Source: Kibdelosporangium persicum
Lineage (GTDB): Bacteria; Actinomycetota; Actinomycetes; Mycobacteriales; Pseudonocardiaceae
Assembly: GCF_013280595.1 (NCBI RefSeq)
Contig: NZ_JAAATY010000013.1
Span: forward strand, 1-64,000
Length of the DNA stretch: 64,000 bases
Direction of reading: 5' to 3'
The translations under genes were made by a program, and so were the position numbers. This document shows, piece by piece, positions 43,298 to 51,474 of this stretch (the stretch's first letter is position 1; each line of letters begins with the position of its first letter). The notes beneath the pieces were generated by a model that saw only the letters and a program-made list of their open reading frames with translations, was not told the DNA's origin and did no database searches.

Positions 43298-43302
43298 ACC
43301 CT

Positions 43303-44205
43303 TCATGCCGGGGCGAGGATCTCCCGCATGAAACCGACCAGCCAGTGCTGGGCCGGGCTGCGGGCATGGGCGTGCCTGGCGTAGACCGACACCTGGACGG
43401 GGTCCATCTCCAGCGGCAGTTCCAGCAGCCGGACCCGGTGTGTGCCGGCGAAGACCTCGGCGACATCGCGGGGAACCATCGCGAACAACTCGCCTTGCTG
43501 AACCAGGTATGGCAGCGCCGCGAACCTGGTCACCTCCAGCACGACCCGGTCGAGCAGACCGTGTGCCGCCAGAGCTTTGCGTGGCCCGTCGTGCCCGGCC
43601 GGGCCGAACACCGTGATGTGCCGTTCGGCGGCCAGTGCCCGCAGACCGACCCGGTCGCCGCGTAGCCGCGGGTGGCTCTCGGCGACCATGCCGACGTACC
43701 CCTCGGAGAACAAGGGGATTCTGGCCACCCGCTGGGATCTGATCAGCGGTGACGCGACGAACGCGTCGATGTCGCCCCGGCCGACCTGGTCGGCGGCGTT
43801 GTCCACGTCCAACGGCCGGACGGTCAACGTGACGTGCGGTGCGTGGCTGGGCAGGGCTGCCAGCAACCGCGGCAGCAACGACACCTCGCCCAGATCGGAC
43901 AAGCAGAGCGTGAACGAGGCGCGGGCGGACGCCGGGTCGAACGAAAGCGTGCCGCTGACCGCCGCCTCGATGTCCGCCAGCGCGCCGTGCAGCGGTTCGT
44001 AGAGCTCGCGGGCCGTCGTCGTGGGCACGAGGCCGCCCTTGGCACGGCGGAACAGTTCGTCACCGAACCGGCGGCGCAGCTTCTGCAGGCTGTAGCTGAT
44101 CGTCGGCTGCGTGACGTGCAGCGACTCGGCCGTGGCCGTGACACTTCGGGTCTCGTACAGCAGGACGAACGTGCGCACCAGGTTCAGGTCGAAGTCCGGC
44201 ATCAT
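43303..44205 (-). CDS. LysR-type transcriptional regulator
   Basis: 300 aa; starting at 44205 or 44202 makes little difference. The N-terminal winged HTH reads DLNLVRTFVLLYETRSVTATAESLHVTQPTISYSLQKLRRRFGD; the rest is the periplasmic-binding-like effector domain. It is divergent from the benzoylformate decarboxylase gene and likely activates it in response to an aromatic 2-oxo acid or hydroxy acid. A T-N11-A inverted repeat in the gap is a probable binding site. Confidence 0.9.
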   Translation of the reverse strand: MMPDFDLNLVRTFVLLYETRSVTATAESLHVTQPTISYSLQKLRRRFGDELFRRAKGGLVPTTTARELYEPLHGALADIEAAVSGTLSFDPASARASFTLCLSDLGEVSLLPRLLAALPSHAPHVTLTVRPLDVDNAADQVGRGDIDAFVASPLIRSQRVARIPLFSEGYVGMVAESHPRLRGDRVGLRALAAERHITVFGPAGHDGPRKALAAHGLLDRVVLEVTRFAALPYLVQQGELFAMVPRDVAEVFAGTHRVRLLELPLEMDPVQVSVYARHAHARSPAQHWLVGFMREILAPA

Positions 44206-44218
44206 CGATCCCGTCGAT
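44204..44218. promoter_or_regulatory. LysR binding-site candidate (T-N11-A)
   Basis: ATCGA-TCCCG-TCGAT is a perfect 5-bp inverted repeat fitting the T-N11-A consensus of LysR proteins (T at 44205, A at 44217). It overlaps the regulator's start codon, which is consistent with autoregulation and control of the divergent gene. Confidence 0.45.
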
Positions 44219-44276
44219 ATCGGTCGTCGGCGACATCTATTGGAACATGCCCGAGCGGTCCGCCTATGGTCCAGCC

Positions 44277-45851
44277 ATGCCGACCGTCCGCCAGCTCGCC
44301 CATGAATTCCTGGAACGCCGCGGCCTGACCACCATCTTCGGCAACCCGGGGTCGAACGAACTGCCGTTCCTGGCCGATCTGCCCGATTCGTTCCGCTACG
44401 TGCTCGGCCTGCACGAAGGCGTCGTGGTCGGGATGGCCGACGGTTACGCGCAGGCCACCGGCCGGCCGGTGCTCGTGAACCTGCACGCCGCCGCCGGCTC
44501 GGGCAACGCCATGGGCGCGCTGACCAACGCGGTCTACTCCCGTTCCCCGTTGGTGATCACCGCGGGCCAGCAGGTTCGGCCGGCCATCGGGCTTGAGGCG
44601 ATGCTCGCCAACGTCGAGGCCACGCAGTTGATGCGGCCGCTGGCCGGCTGGTCCGGCGAACCGAGCTGTGCCGCTGACGTGCCACGGTCGCTCGCGCAGG
44701 CCGTGTTCGAAGCGGAGTTGCAGCGTCGGCCGACCTACCTTTCGGTGCCTTACGACGACTGGGCCGTGGAACTCGACACGAACGCGGCTGTCACGCTCGC
44801 CCGCACTGTCCGGCGCGGGCTCTCGCCGGACGAAGCCCACCTTCGTGAACTCGCCGAGCAGGTCGGAACGGCGCGGAATCCCGTGCTGGTGCTCGGCGGC
44901 GACATCGACGCCACGGGATTGTTCGACCGTGCCGTGGCGTTGGCGGAACACCTCGACCTGCCGGTGTGGGTGGCGCCGTCGCCGCACCGGCTGCCGTTCC
45001 CGAACCGGCACGGACTGTTTCGTGGCGTGCTGCCCGCCGGGATCGCGCCGGTCTCCGGCCGGCTCGCCGGGCACGACCTGATCCTGGTGCTCGGCGCGCC
45101 GGTTTTCCGTTACCACCAACACGTTCCCGGCCCCTACCTGCCCGAGGGCAGCAGGCTGGTCCAGGTCACCGACGATCCCGGCGCGGCGGCGCGCGCCCCG
45201 ATGGGGGAGGCGCTGGTGGCCGATCCCGGCGCGGTGATCGAAGCACTCCTGGCCCGGCTTCCCTCGCGCCGCCAGGCACGTGACTTCGTGCCGAACCCAC
45301 CGGCCGAGACCGCCGAGGCGGCCTTGCACCCGGAACAGGTGTTCGCCGCGCTCCGCGACACGCAGCCCGCGGACACCAGCTACGTCGTGGAGTCGACGTC
45401 GACGAATTCCGCGTGGTGGCGGCAGATGGACCTGCGGCACGACAGTTCCTACTTCTTCCCCGCGTCCGGCGGGCTCGGATTCGGCCTGCCCGCCGCGGTC
45501 GGAGTGGCCATGGGCCGGCCTGACCGGCCGGTGGCCGGCGTGATCGGCGACGGCTCCGCGAACTACGGCATCACTGCTTTGTGGACAGCGGCGAACTACG
45601 CCGTACCGGTCACTTTTGTCATTCTGCGCAACGGAACCTACGGCGCCCTGCGCTGGTTCGCCGGTCTGCTCGGCACGCCGGACGTGCCGGGCACCGACAT
45701 CCCGGGCCTGGACTTCACCCGGATCGCCGAGGGCTACGGCGTTCCGGCGACCGCCGTCACCGAACTCGACGAGCTGCGTTCGGTGTTGAAGACCACCACT
45801 GACGGCCCGCGCCTGATCCAGGTCGACACCCAGCTGACCACACCGGAGTGA
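44277..45851 (+). CDS. mdlC: Benzoylformate decarboxylase (ThDP-dependent)
   Basis: 524 aa from the ATG at 44277. It converts benzoylformate (or a related 2-oxo acid) to an aldehyde and CO2. It follows the Pseudomonas putida enzyme closely: FGNPGSNELPFL (substrate Ser), GLHEGVVVG (cofactor Glu), NLHAAAGSGNAMGALTNA (active-site His), APVFRYHQH (second His) and the ThDP site IGDGSANYGITALWTAANY. Length matches (528 aa). Next comes an aromatic-acid MFS symporter gene, and a LysR regulator gene is divergent, so this is the core of a mandelate-type pathway. Mandelate dehydrogenase and racemase are not in the window. Confidence 0.93.
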   Translation: MPTVRQLAHEFLERRGLTTIFGNPGSNELPFLADLPDSFRYVLGLHEGVVVGMADGYAQATGRPVLVNLHAAAGSGNAMGALTNAVYSRSPLVITAGQQVRPAIGLEAMLANVEATQLMRPLAGWSGEPSCAADVPRSLAQAVFEAELQRRPTYLSVPYDDWAVELDTNAAVTLARTVRRGLSPDEAHLRELAEQVGTARNPVLVLGGDIDATGLFDRAVALAEHLDLPVWVAPSPHRLPFPNRHGLFRGVLPAGIAPVSGRLAGHDLILVLGAPVFRYHQHVPGPYLPEGSRLVQVTDDPGAAARAPMGEALVADPGAVIEALLARLPSRRQARDFVPNPPAETAEAALHPEQVFAALRDTQPADTSYVVESTSTNSAWWRQMDLRHDSSYFFPASGGLGFGLPAAVGVAMGRPDRPVAGVIGDGSANYGITALWTAANYAVPVTFVILRNGTYGALRWFAGLLGTPDVPGTDIPGLDFTRIAEGYGVPATAVTELDELRSVLKTTTDGPRLIQVDTQLTTPE

Positions 45852-45855
45852 TCAC

Positions 45856-47058
45856 ATGACGACCGCCGTGAAGCGTCCAGTATGGACGGCCGTGCTCTGC
45901 TGGCTGACCGTCCTGATCGAGGGGTACGACCTCGTCGCCCTCGGCGCCGCCATCCCGACCCTGCTGAAGAGCGGGGACGTCGGCTTCACTCCGGCCGGGG
46001 CCACCCTGGTGGCCACGGTCTCCCTGGTCGGTGTCGCGGTCGGCGCGGCCGGGCTCGGGCCGCTCACCGACCGGTTCGGCCGCCGCTGGATGCTGATCGG
46101 CTCGGTCCTGGTGTTCTCGGTGTTCACCCTGGTGATCCCGCTGGCGCCGAACGTCGCGGTGTTCGGGTTTTTCCGGTTCCTGGCCGGACTGGGACTCGGT
46201 GCCTGCATGCCGGTCGCGCTGACCGTGATGACGGAGAACCTCCCCGCGGGGCGCGGAGCCAGTGCGAGCACGTACACCATGACCGGTTACCACGTCGGCG
46301 CGGTCCTCACCTCGCTGCTTGCGTTGGTGGCCAAGGAGAACTGGGAGCTGCTGTTCTACGGCGGCGGCATCGCCGGACTCGTCGTGCTGCCGGTCATGTG
46401 GTGGAAACTGCCGGAGTCGTCGGCGTTCCTCGAAGCCAGACAGCGCGGCGACACCGAACGGTTCGCGCTGCGGGAACTGGTCGGGCCGCGGTTCCGGCGG
46501 ATCAGCGTCGCGGTGTGGACCGGCTCGTTCATGGGACTGCTGCTGGTCTACGGCCTGAACACCTGGCTGCCGCAACTGATGCGCACTGCCGGGTATCCAC
46601 TGTCTACTTCGGTCACCTTGCTGCTCGTGCTCAACGTCGGCGCGATCATCGGGTTGCTCGTGGCAGGCACTGTCGCCGACCGCCTGGGCATCCGCCGTAT
46701 CGCCCGGATCTGGTTCGGTGCCAGTGCCGTGCTGCTCGCCGCGCTCAGCCTGCGGATCGACAACAGTTTCCTGCTCAACGTGATGGTCCTGCTGACCGGT
46801 GTGTTCGTGTTCTCCGCCCAGGTGCTGATCTACGGGTATGTCGCGCAAGCATTCCCGGCGCAGGCAAGGGGAACGGCCTTGGGCATGACGTCGGCCGTCG
46901 GCAGGCTCGGGTCGATCGTCGGCCCCTTCATCACCGGCGCGCTGGTGACGGCGGGTGTCGCCTACCCTTGGGGTTTCTGGGTCTTCGCGGCAGTGGCGGC
47001 GTTCGCGTTGCTCGCTGTGCTGCTGCTGGGAAAGGACGGCTTGCGGCCGGTCGGATAG
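45856..47058 (+). CDS. MFS transporter of the aromatic acid:H+ symporter (AAHS) type
   Basis: 400 aa with twelve hydrophobic segments. AAHS landmarks: LIEGYDLVALGAAIP in helix 1 (the DxxD-like acidic motif region) and the loop 2-3 motif GPLTDRFGRRWMLIG. It begins 5 bp after the decarboxylase gene and is surely co-transcribed. It likely imports benzoylformate, mandelate or a benzoate-like acid. Confidence 0.9.
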   Translation: MTTAVKRPVWTAVLCWLTVLIEGYDLVALGAAIPTLLKSGDVGFTPAGATLVATVSLVGVAVGAAGLGPLTDRFGRRWMLIGSVLVFSVFTLVIPLAPNVAVFGFFRFLAGLGLGACMPVALTVMTENLPAGRGASASTYTMTGYHVGAVLTSLLALVAKENWELLFYGGGIAGLVVLPVMWWKLPESSAFLEARQRGDTERFALRELVGPRFRRISVAVWTGSFMGLLLVYGLNTWLPQLMRTAGYPLSTSVTLLLVLNVGAIIGLLVAGTVADRLGIRRIARIWFGASAVLLAALSLRIDNSFLLNVMVLLTGVFVFSAQVLIYGYVAQAFPAQARGTALGMTSAVGRLGSIVGPFITGALVTAGVAYPWGFWVFAAVAAFALLAVLLLGKDGLRPVG

Positions 47059-47115
47059 CCGCAAGCCGCCCCGAAGGCACCGACGATCGGGATCAGTGCC
47101 CGGATCAGTGCGCTG

Positions 47116-47775
47116 TCAGAACGTCGTGTTGGCGAATCCGTGCCGGGCGATCGCGGACAACATCTGCTGGTAGGGCGTGGCGCCGCTGGTGGGATCGCCC
47201 GTGATGCCCAGGGCGGACTTCGCGGAGTTGTACGCGGACTGGGTCAGCGGGCCCCAGTCGCCGTCGACCGTGAGCCCGGTGTCGCGGAAGTTGTTGCACA
47301 TGGCCTGGATGAACTTGGTGTCGCTCGCCGAACCGGTGCCCAGCCGGATCGGCAGACCACCGAAGTCGGCGTGGATGTGGTCCGCGTGGTCGGCGTTGTA
47401 CCAGCCGTCCAGGACGTACCGGAACCTGCGCCGGGTGACCGCCTCGAGCGCGAGATAACGCCTGCGCAGCGCGGCATTGCTGGACGCGTGATGCCGATCC
47501 AGCGGCGTGCAGACGGTTCCGCTGCTCCACTGGATGTGGTCGATGTCCACGGCCGTGCCCGCGCCGTGCTCACCGGGCTTGTTCACGTAGAACCCGGCCG
47601 ACACGATGTAGGAGACGCTGCCGTAGGCGGTGGAAAGTGACCGCAGATCCCGGATCCAGAGCACGAGGCGGTCGTAGAACTCCTGGGTGCACTGCCAGTT
47701 GCGGGCCGTGGTGTTCGGCCGGTTCGAGCGCCAGTAGTAGACCGGCGTGCCGTCGATCTTGCTGAACGTGATCAT
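47116..47775 (-). CDS. Extensin-like/VanY-type D,D-peptidase-like protein with peptidoglycan-binding domain
   Basis: 219 aa from the ATG at 47775, with GAGGAGG upstream; the frame stays open beyond, but that part is antisense-like. N-terminal domain (1-140) resembles extensin-like and M15-type carboxypeptidases: KPGEHGAGTAVDIDHIQW and NADHADHIHADFGG provide His/Asp metal-ligand candidates. A C-terminal peptidoglycan-binding (PG_binding_1) domain follows: GLTVDGDWGPLTQSAYNSAK. No signal peptide is seen, so it may leave the cell by an unknown route or act after lysis. It follows the next gene upstream by 11 bp. Confidence 0.75.
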   Translation of the reverse strand: MITFSKIDGTPVYYWRSNRPNTTARNWQCTQEFYDRLVLWIRDLRSLSTAYGSVSYIVSAGFYVNKPGEHGAGTAVDIDHIQWSSGTVCTPLDRHHASSNAALRRRYLALEAVTRRRFRYVLDGWYNADHADHIHADFGGLPIRLGTGSASDTKFIQAMCNNFRDTGLTVDGDWGPLTQSAYNSAKSALGITGDPTSGATPYQQMLSAIARHGFANTTF

Positions 47776-47786
47776 CGCGGGCCTCC

Positions 47787-48647
47787 TCAGATCCCAGCCG
47801 TGACGAGGCGGCCATCGACGAGCCAGTAGGACAACGGACCGCGCCTGGTCCACACCGCGCCGACGGCATGCGCGTCCTCCCGGACAGCCACGGGCCCGCG
47901 GCCTCCGCCGACCGTGCCGGTGATCGCCGCGGACCCGCCGATCGCGTTGGCCACCCAGCGAACCGCGCCGTTGCCGTCCAGCAGAATGCCCTGCACCGCG
48001 GCGTCCTCCAGCCGGCCTGCGGCGACCGCGGCCCACGCCGAACCGTCGGGGGAGTGGTACAGCGTCGTGGCCTCCTGGGTGATCGCGGCGGCGACCCAGC
48101 CGGAACGGTTGCCCGACAACGTGGTGATGGCGTGTTCGGCGGTCTGTTCCAGTCCGGTGACCGGGATCTGCGACCACGTCCGTTGCCACCGCCGGGCGGC
48201 GACCGTCCTCGCCGGGGCACGTTCCTCGGTCAGCGCGGAACCCAACGCCATCGCCGTGCCCGGACCGAAGCCGACCCCGGTGAACTCGGTGTTCGTGCCG
48301 GCCAGCCGCATCACCTCGGTCCAGGTCACGCCATCCGCGGACTGCCAGATCGTGGCCTCGGTGAACGGCGGCGCGGGACGCGACCCGACCGCCAGGACGC
48401 CGCGGTCGTCAGCGGCCACGTCGATGACGTCGGCACCTTCCAGTCCGGTCGTCGGATACGTCGTGCCGTCCTCGTCGACCAGGACCCAGCTGGTGCCGAG
48501 CAGGCATAACGCCTTGGCCGACTGACCGAGCACCGCGACGCCGGCGGCCCGGGTGAACAGTGGTCGGGCGGTGGCCGTGGTCCCGGCGGCGGACGCCGCG
48601 GCGACTATGCCCAGTACGAAGGTCCGTCTGCCCAGGGCGCGATCCAT
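47787..48647 (-). CDS. Tat-exported propeller-like protein of unknown function
   Basis: 286 aa from the ATG at 48647, with GGAGAC upstream. The N-terminus RALGRRTFVLGIVAAAS is a twin-arginine signal. The rest has recurring Asp-box-like strands (IWQSADGVTWTEV, LYHSPDGSAWAAV) that suggest a beta-propeller of the BNR/sialidase type, but catalytic motifs are not visible. It lies 11 bp upstream of the extensin-like gene and is likely in the same transcript. Confidence 0.72.
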   Translation of the reverse strand: MDRALGRRTFVLGIVAAASAAGTTATARPLFTRAAGVAVLGQSAKALCLLGTSWVLVDEDGTTYPTTGLEGADVIDVAADDRGVLAVGSRPAPPFTEATIWQSADGVTWTEVMRLAGTNTEFTGVGFGPGTAMALGSALTEERAPARTVAARRWQRTWSQIPVTGLEQTAEHAITTLSGNRSGWVAAAITQEATTLYHSPDGSAWAAVAAGRLEDAAVQGILLDGNGAVRWVANAIGGSAAITGTVGGGRGPVAVREDAHAVGAVWTRRGPLSYWLVDGRLVTAGI

Positions 48648-48817
48648 CGCGTCTCCGTTCGGTAGTGACAACCTAGCAGGGGTGGTTGGTTTTTCCTTTA
48701 CCGAAACGGATGCGAGTGTATGAGCGGCTTGGTCATCCGGGATACGGCCGTTCTGCGCAATGTGCGGCGAACGTCCCTTCAGGAACCTGCATCCCGCCCG
48801 GGCTCGTCCGGGTCCTG

Positions 48818-51112
48818 TCAGCTCGTGCGCAGGCAGGTGATCCAGTAGTCGCCGTTGGTGTCCCTGGTGACTCCGTGGGTCTCGCTCGGGAAGCCGGGGA
48901 AGTGCCGGTCGAAGTCCTCGAGAGCTCGCAGGTACCGCAACGTCGGCTCGTCGTGTTTCCCGGCGTTCTCGCCGGGCATGAGCACTGGGATGCCGGGTGG
49001 CGTGGTGACGACCTGGGTGGCCACTGTGCGGCCGGCGAGTTCGCCGAGACGGACGGGCTCGGTCCCGCCTCGCAGGAGCCGTTGGTAGGTCTGTGCGGGC
49101 GTCAGTTCAGGGCGAGGTGGATGCGTGAACGCGTCGTCCAGCAACGGGATCAGGTTGCTGGCACACAGGTGGGCGTGCATCTGGTCGCACAGATCGCGCA
49201 ACGTGAGACCGCGGTACCGGTCGGGATGCTGTTTCACCAGGTCGGGGAGGACCGCGACGAGCGGAGTGGCCGCGTCGTAGAGGGCCTTGAAGTCGAGCAG
49301 CGCGTCGATCAGGGTGCCCCACTTGCCCTTCGTGATGCCCATCGAGAACAGGATCAGGCAGGTGTAGGCGTCGGTCTTCTCCACGACGATCCGCCTGGTC
49401 TCCAGGTAGGCCGTGAGAATCCTGGCCGGGATGCCCATCTCGGCCCGCGTGCCCTGCGCGTCGGTGCCCGGGCACGTGACGCTGACCTTGATCGGGTCCA
49501 GCATGCAGTAGCCGGACTCCATGCCCGGGAAGCCGTGCCAGTCCGCGCCGGGCTCCAGCGTCCAGCAGGACGGCTCGGTCCGCAGCAGGTCCAGTGGGGC
49601 GTCCGCGAAACAGTAGCGCTCGCCGTCGCGCGGGTCGGTGACCGAGTCGGGTTGCCACGTGCCGAAGAACCACGGTGGACGGTCTCCGGCGGCGGCGATC
49701 CGCCTGCCGATGCGAGCCAGGGACTGGCGGAAGCGGATCGCCTCGGTGATCGCCTCGTCGGTGAGCCACTCACCGCCCGCGCCGTCCATCATGCCCGCCG
49801 CCACGTCGAGCCCGGCGATCATCGGGTACATCGGCGACGTGGTGGCGTGCATCATGAACGTCTCGTTGAACTGGTGGTGGTCCACTGGCGACCGCGGCGA
49901 GTTCTTCACGTGCAGCATGGCGCTCTGGGAGATCGCGGCGAGCAACTTGTGCGTCGACTGCGTCGTCAGGACCGTGGGCCGGATGTCATCAGGCACCGCG
50001 TCCGCGTCCACGGACATGCCGTACCGGCGTGCGTAGAGCGGGTGGAACCGGGCGTAGGCGAACCACGCCTCGTCCAGGTGCATCCGCGGCACGTTCGGTC
50101 CCAACAGCTCGGCCAGACGTACGGCGTCGTAACAGAGGCCGTCGTACGTGGAGTTGGTGATCACCGCGTACACAGGGGACGAGCCGGTGCCGAGCGGGCT
50201 TCGCCGCAGCTCGTCGTCGACGGCCTCGCCGGCCATCGCGGCCGGCGGGATGGGCCCCATGAGCCCGTAACCGTTGCGGGTCGGCACAAGGTAGACCGGG
50301 CGGCCGCCGGTCAGGGTCAGGCCGTGGTAGATCGCCTTGTGGCAGTTGCGGTCGACCAGCACCAGTTCGTCGGTGGCGATGCTGGCGTGCAGGGCGAGCC
50401 GGTCGGCTGTGGAGTCGCCGTGCAGCACGAAGTACGTCAGGTCCGCGCCGAAGATCCGGGCCGCGTTGCTTTCCGCGTCGCCGATCGGTCCGGTGTGCTC
50501 GAACAGCGACCCCAGTTCCGCCACCGAGATCGACAGGTCGGTGCGGAACAGCCGTTCGCCGTAGTAGTCGAACAACGCCCGTCCGACGGGTGACTTCAGG
50601 AACGCCACCCCGCCCGCGTGTGCCGGAGTGTGCCAGGAGTACTCGTGCGTGTCGTCGAAGCGGCGCAGTTCGCGGAAGAAGGGCGGCAGCAGCTCGTCCT
50701 GGTAGCGTCGCGCGGCCACGCCGATCCGGCCGGCGATGAAGTCGGGGGTGTCCTCCAGCAGCCACACGTACCCGCACACCACTTGGGACACCCACAGCGG
50801 CAGGTCGTCGACGGCCGTCGCGGTGGTCACCAGGAACACCGGAAGCCGCGTGAACCGGCCCAGCAACGCCTTCAGGACCGCCTCGGCCGGTCGCTGCACG
50901 ACGCCTTCGTCGTCGTGCAGGTCCCAGCTCACCAGCGCGGCGGTCAGGTCCGCGCGGCTTTGCACAAGCGCCAGCGCGTCGTCGTCGGTGCCCGCCCGTA
51001 CGACGTCGTGGCCGTCCTCGGTCAGGTGTCTGCAGATCCGCTCCAGCTGGTCCGCCATCACGGTTCGATTGGTGATGTCGTTGAGTGCCAAGAGGATCGT
51101 CGAGCCGGGCAT
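48818..51112 (-). CDS. Orn/Lys/Arg decarboxylase (AdiA/LdcC-like)
   Basis: 764 aa with GGGGGA upstream of the ATG. N-terminal receiver-like wing domain (about 1-125), then the fold-type I PLP domain with VLTTQSTHKLLAAISQSAMLH (the PLP Lys) and DEAWFAYARFHPLY, and the C-terminal domain. It is full length for the inducible biodegradative amino-acid decarboxylases. It would make agmatine from arginine, cadaverine from lysine or putrescine from ornithine; which one is not decidable. It is divergent from the guanidine hydrolase-like gene; the 216-bp spacer from its start to the riboswitch holds a TATATA (51159-51154) that could be its -10 box. Confidence 0.9.
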   Translation of the reverse strand: MPGSTILLALNDITNRTVMADQLERICRHLTEDGHDVVRAGTDDDALALVQSRADLTAALVSWDLHDDEGVVQRPAEAVLKALLGRFTRLPVFLVTTATAVDDLPLWVSQVVCGYVWLLEDTPDFIAGRIGVAARRYQDELLPPFFRELRRFDDTHEYSWHTPAHAGGVAFLKSPVGRALFDYYGERLFRTDLSISVAELGSLFEHTGPIGDAESNAARIFGADLTYFVLHGDSTADRLALHASIATDELVLVDRNCHKAIYHGLTLTGGRPVYLVPTRNGYGLMGPIPPAAMAGEAVDDELRRSPLGTGSSPVYAVITNSTYDGLCYDAVRLAELLGPNVPRMHLDEAWFAYARFHPLYARRYGMSVDADAVPDDIRPTVLTTQSTHKLLAAISQSAMLHVKNSPRSPVDHHQFNETFMMHATTSPMYPMIAGLDVAAGMMDGAGGEWLTDEAITEAIRFRQSLARIGRRIAAAGDRPPWFFGTWQPDSVTDPRDGERYCFADAPLDLLRTEPSCWTLEPGADWHGFPGMESGYCMLDPIKVSVTCPGTDAQGTRAEMGIPARILTAYLETRRIVVEKTDAYTCLILFSMGITKGKWGTLIDALLDFKALYDAATPLVAVLPDLVKQHPDRYRGLTLRDLCDQMHAHLCASNLIPLLDDAFTHPPRPELTPAQTYQRLLRGGTEPVRLGELAGRTVATQVVTTPPGIPVLMPGENAGKHDEPTLRYLRALEDFDRHFPGFPSETHGVTRDTNGDYWITCLRTS

Positions 51113-51234
51113 GGGTCAATCCCCCGTCCGCGGTAGCCGTGTACCGGACAGGTATATAGGCCGTTCGGGGGTAAACGCGAGAGCCCGAATGGCTGAGTGA
51201 CCCCACCCCCCGTTCAGGTGACCCACCCTCCTCT

Positions 51235-51276
51235 CGTGAGTGTTTATCAGGGTTAGAACACCGATAAACGCTCACG
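51235..51276. repeat. Dispersed palindromic element, copy 3
   Basis: The third copy of the palindromic family (arms CGTGAGTGTTTATC and GATAAACGCTCACG; inner GGGTT facing AACAC), less perfect than the other two. It lies between the decarboxylase gene and the guanidine riboswitch, in a C-rich flank. Confidence 0.8.
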
Positions 51277-51328
51277 AAGCGTGGCCAGGTGAAATAGACT
51301 TGTGACCGACTCACCGAGGGTGAGGCGC

Positions 51329-51423
51329 GTCTAGGGTTCCGTTCCGCACGCGGGAGTCTGGTCCGAGGGACGCAGGCGGCAGTGCGGATGCCGTCCCACG
51401 GCGGGACAAAAGCCCGGGAGACA
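51329..51423 (+). ncRNA. Guanidine-I (ykkC-yxkD) riboswitch
   Basis: The diagnostic blocks of the ykkC class appear in order: CTAGGGTTCCG (51331-51341), TCTGGTCCGAGGGACG (51357-51372) and CACGGCGGGACAAAAGCCCG to GGGAGA (51398-51421). The last block reproduces the conserved 3' domain with the ACGG and GGGACAAAAGCCCGGG elements. The class binds free guanidinium and turns on guanidine-export or -breakdown genes. An alternative hairpin pairs GGGAGACAGCTG (51417-51428) with CGGCTGTTTCCC (51435-51446) and could be the expression platform. The regulated gene starts at 51475. Confidence 0.93.
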
Positions 51424-51474
51424 GCTGGTGGTGTCGGCTGTTTCCCGCCGGTGCCCGACTGTGGAGGAACGGAC

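Noticed and set aside
47059-47115. Terminator between the AAHS transporter and the extensin-like gene
   Set aside because: Only short, overlapping GATC/CCGGATC repeats occur; no stem of more than 6 bp could be drawn.
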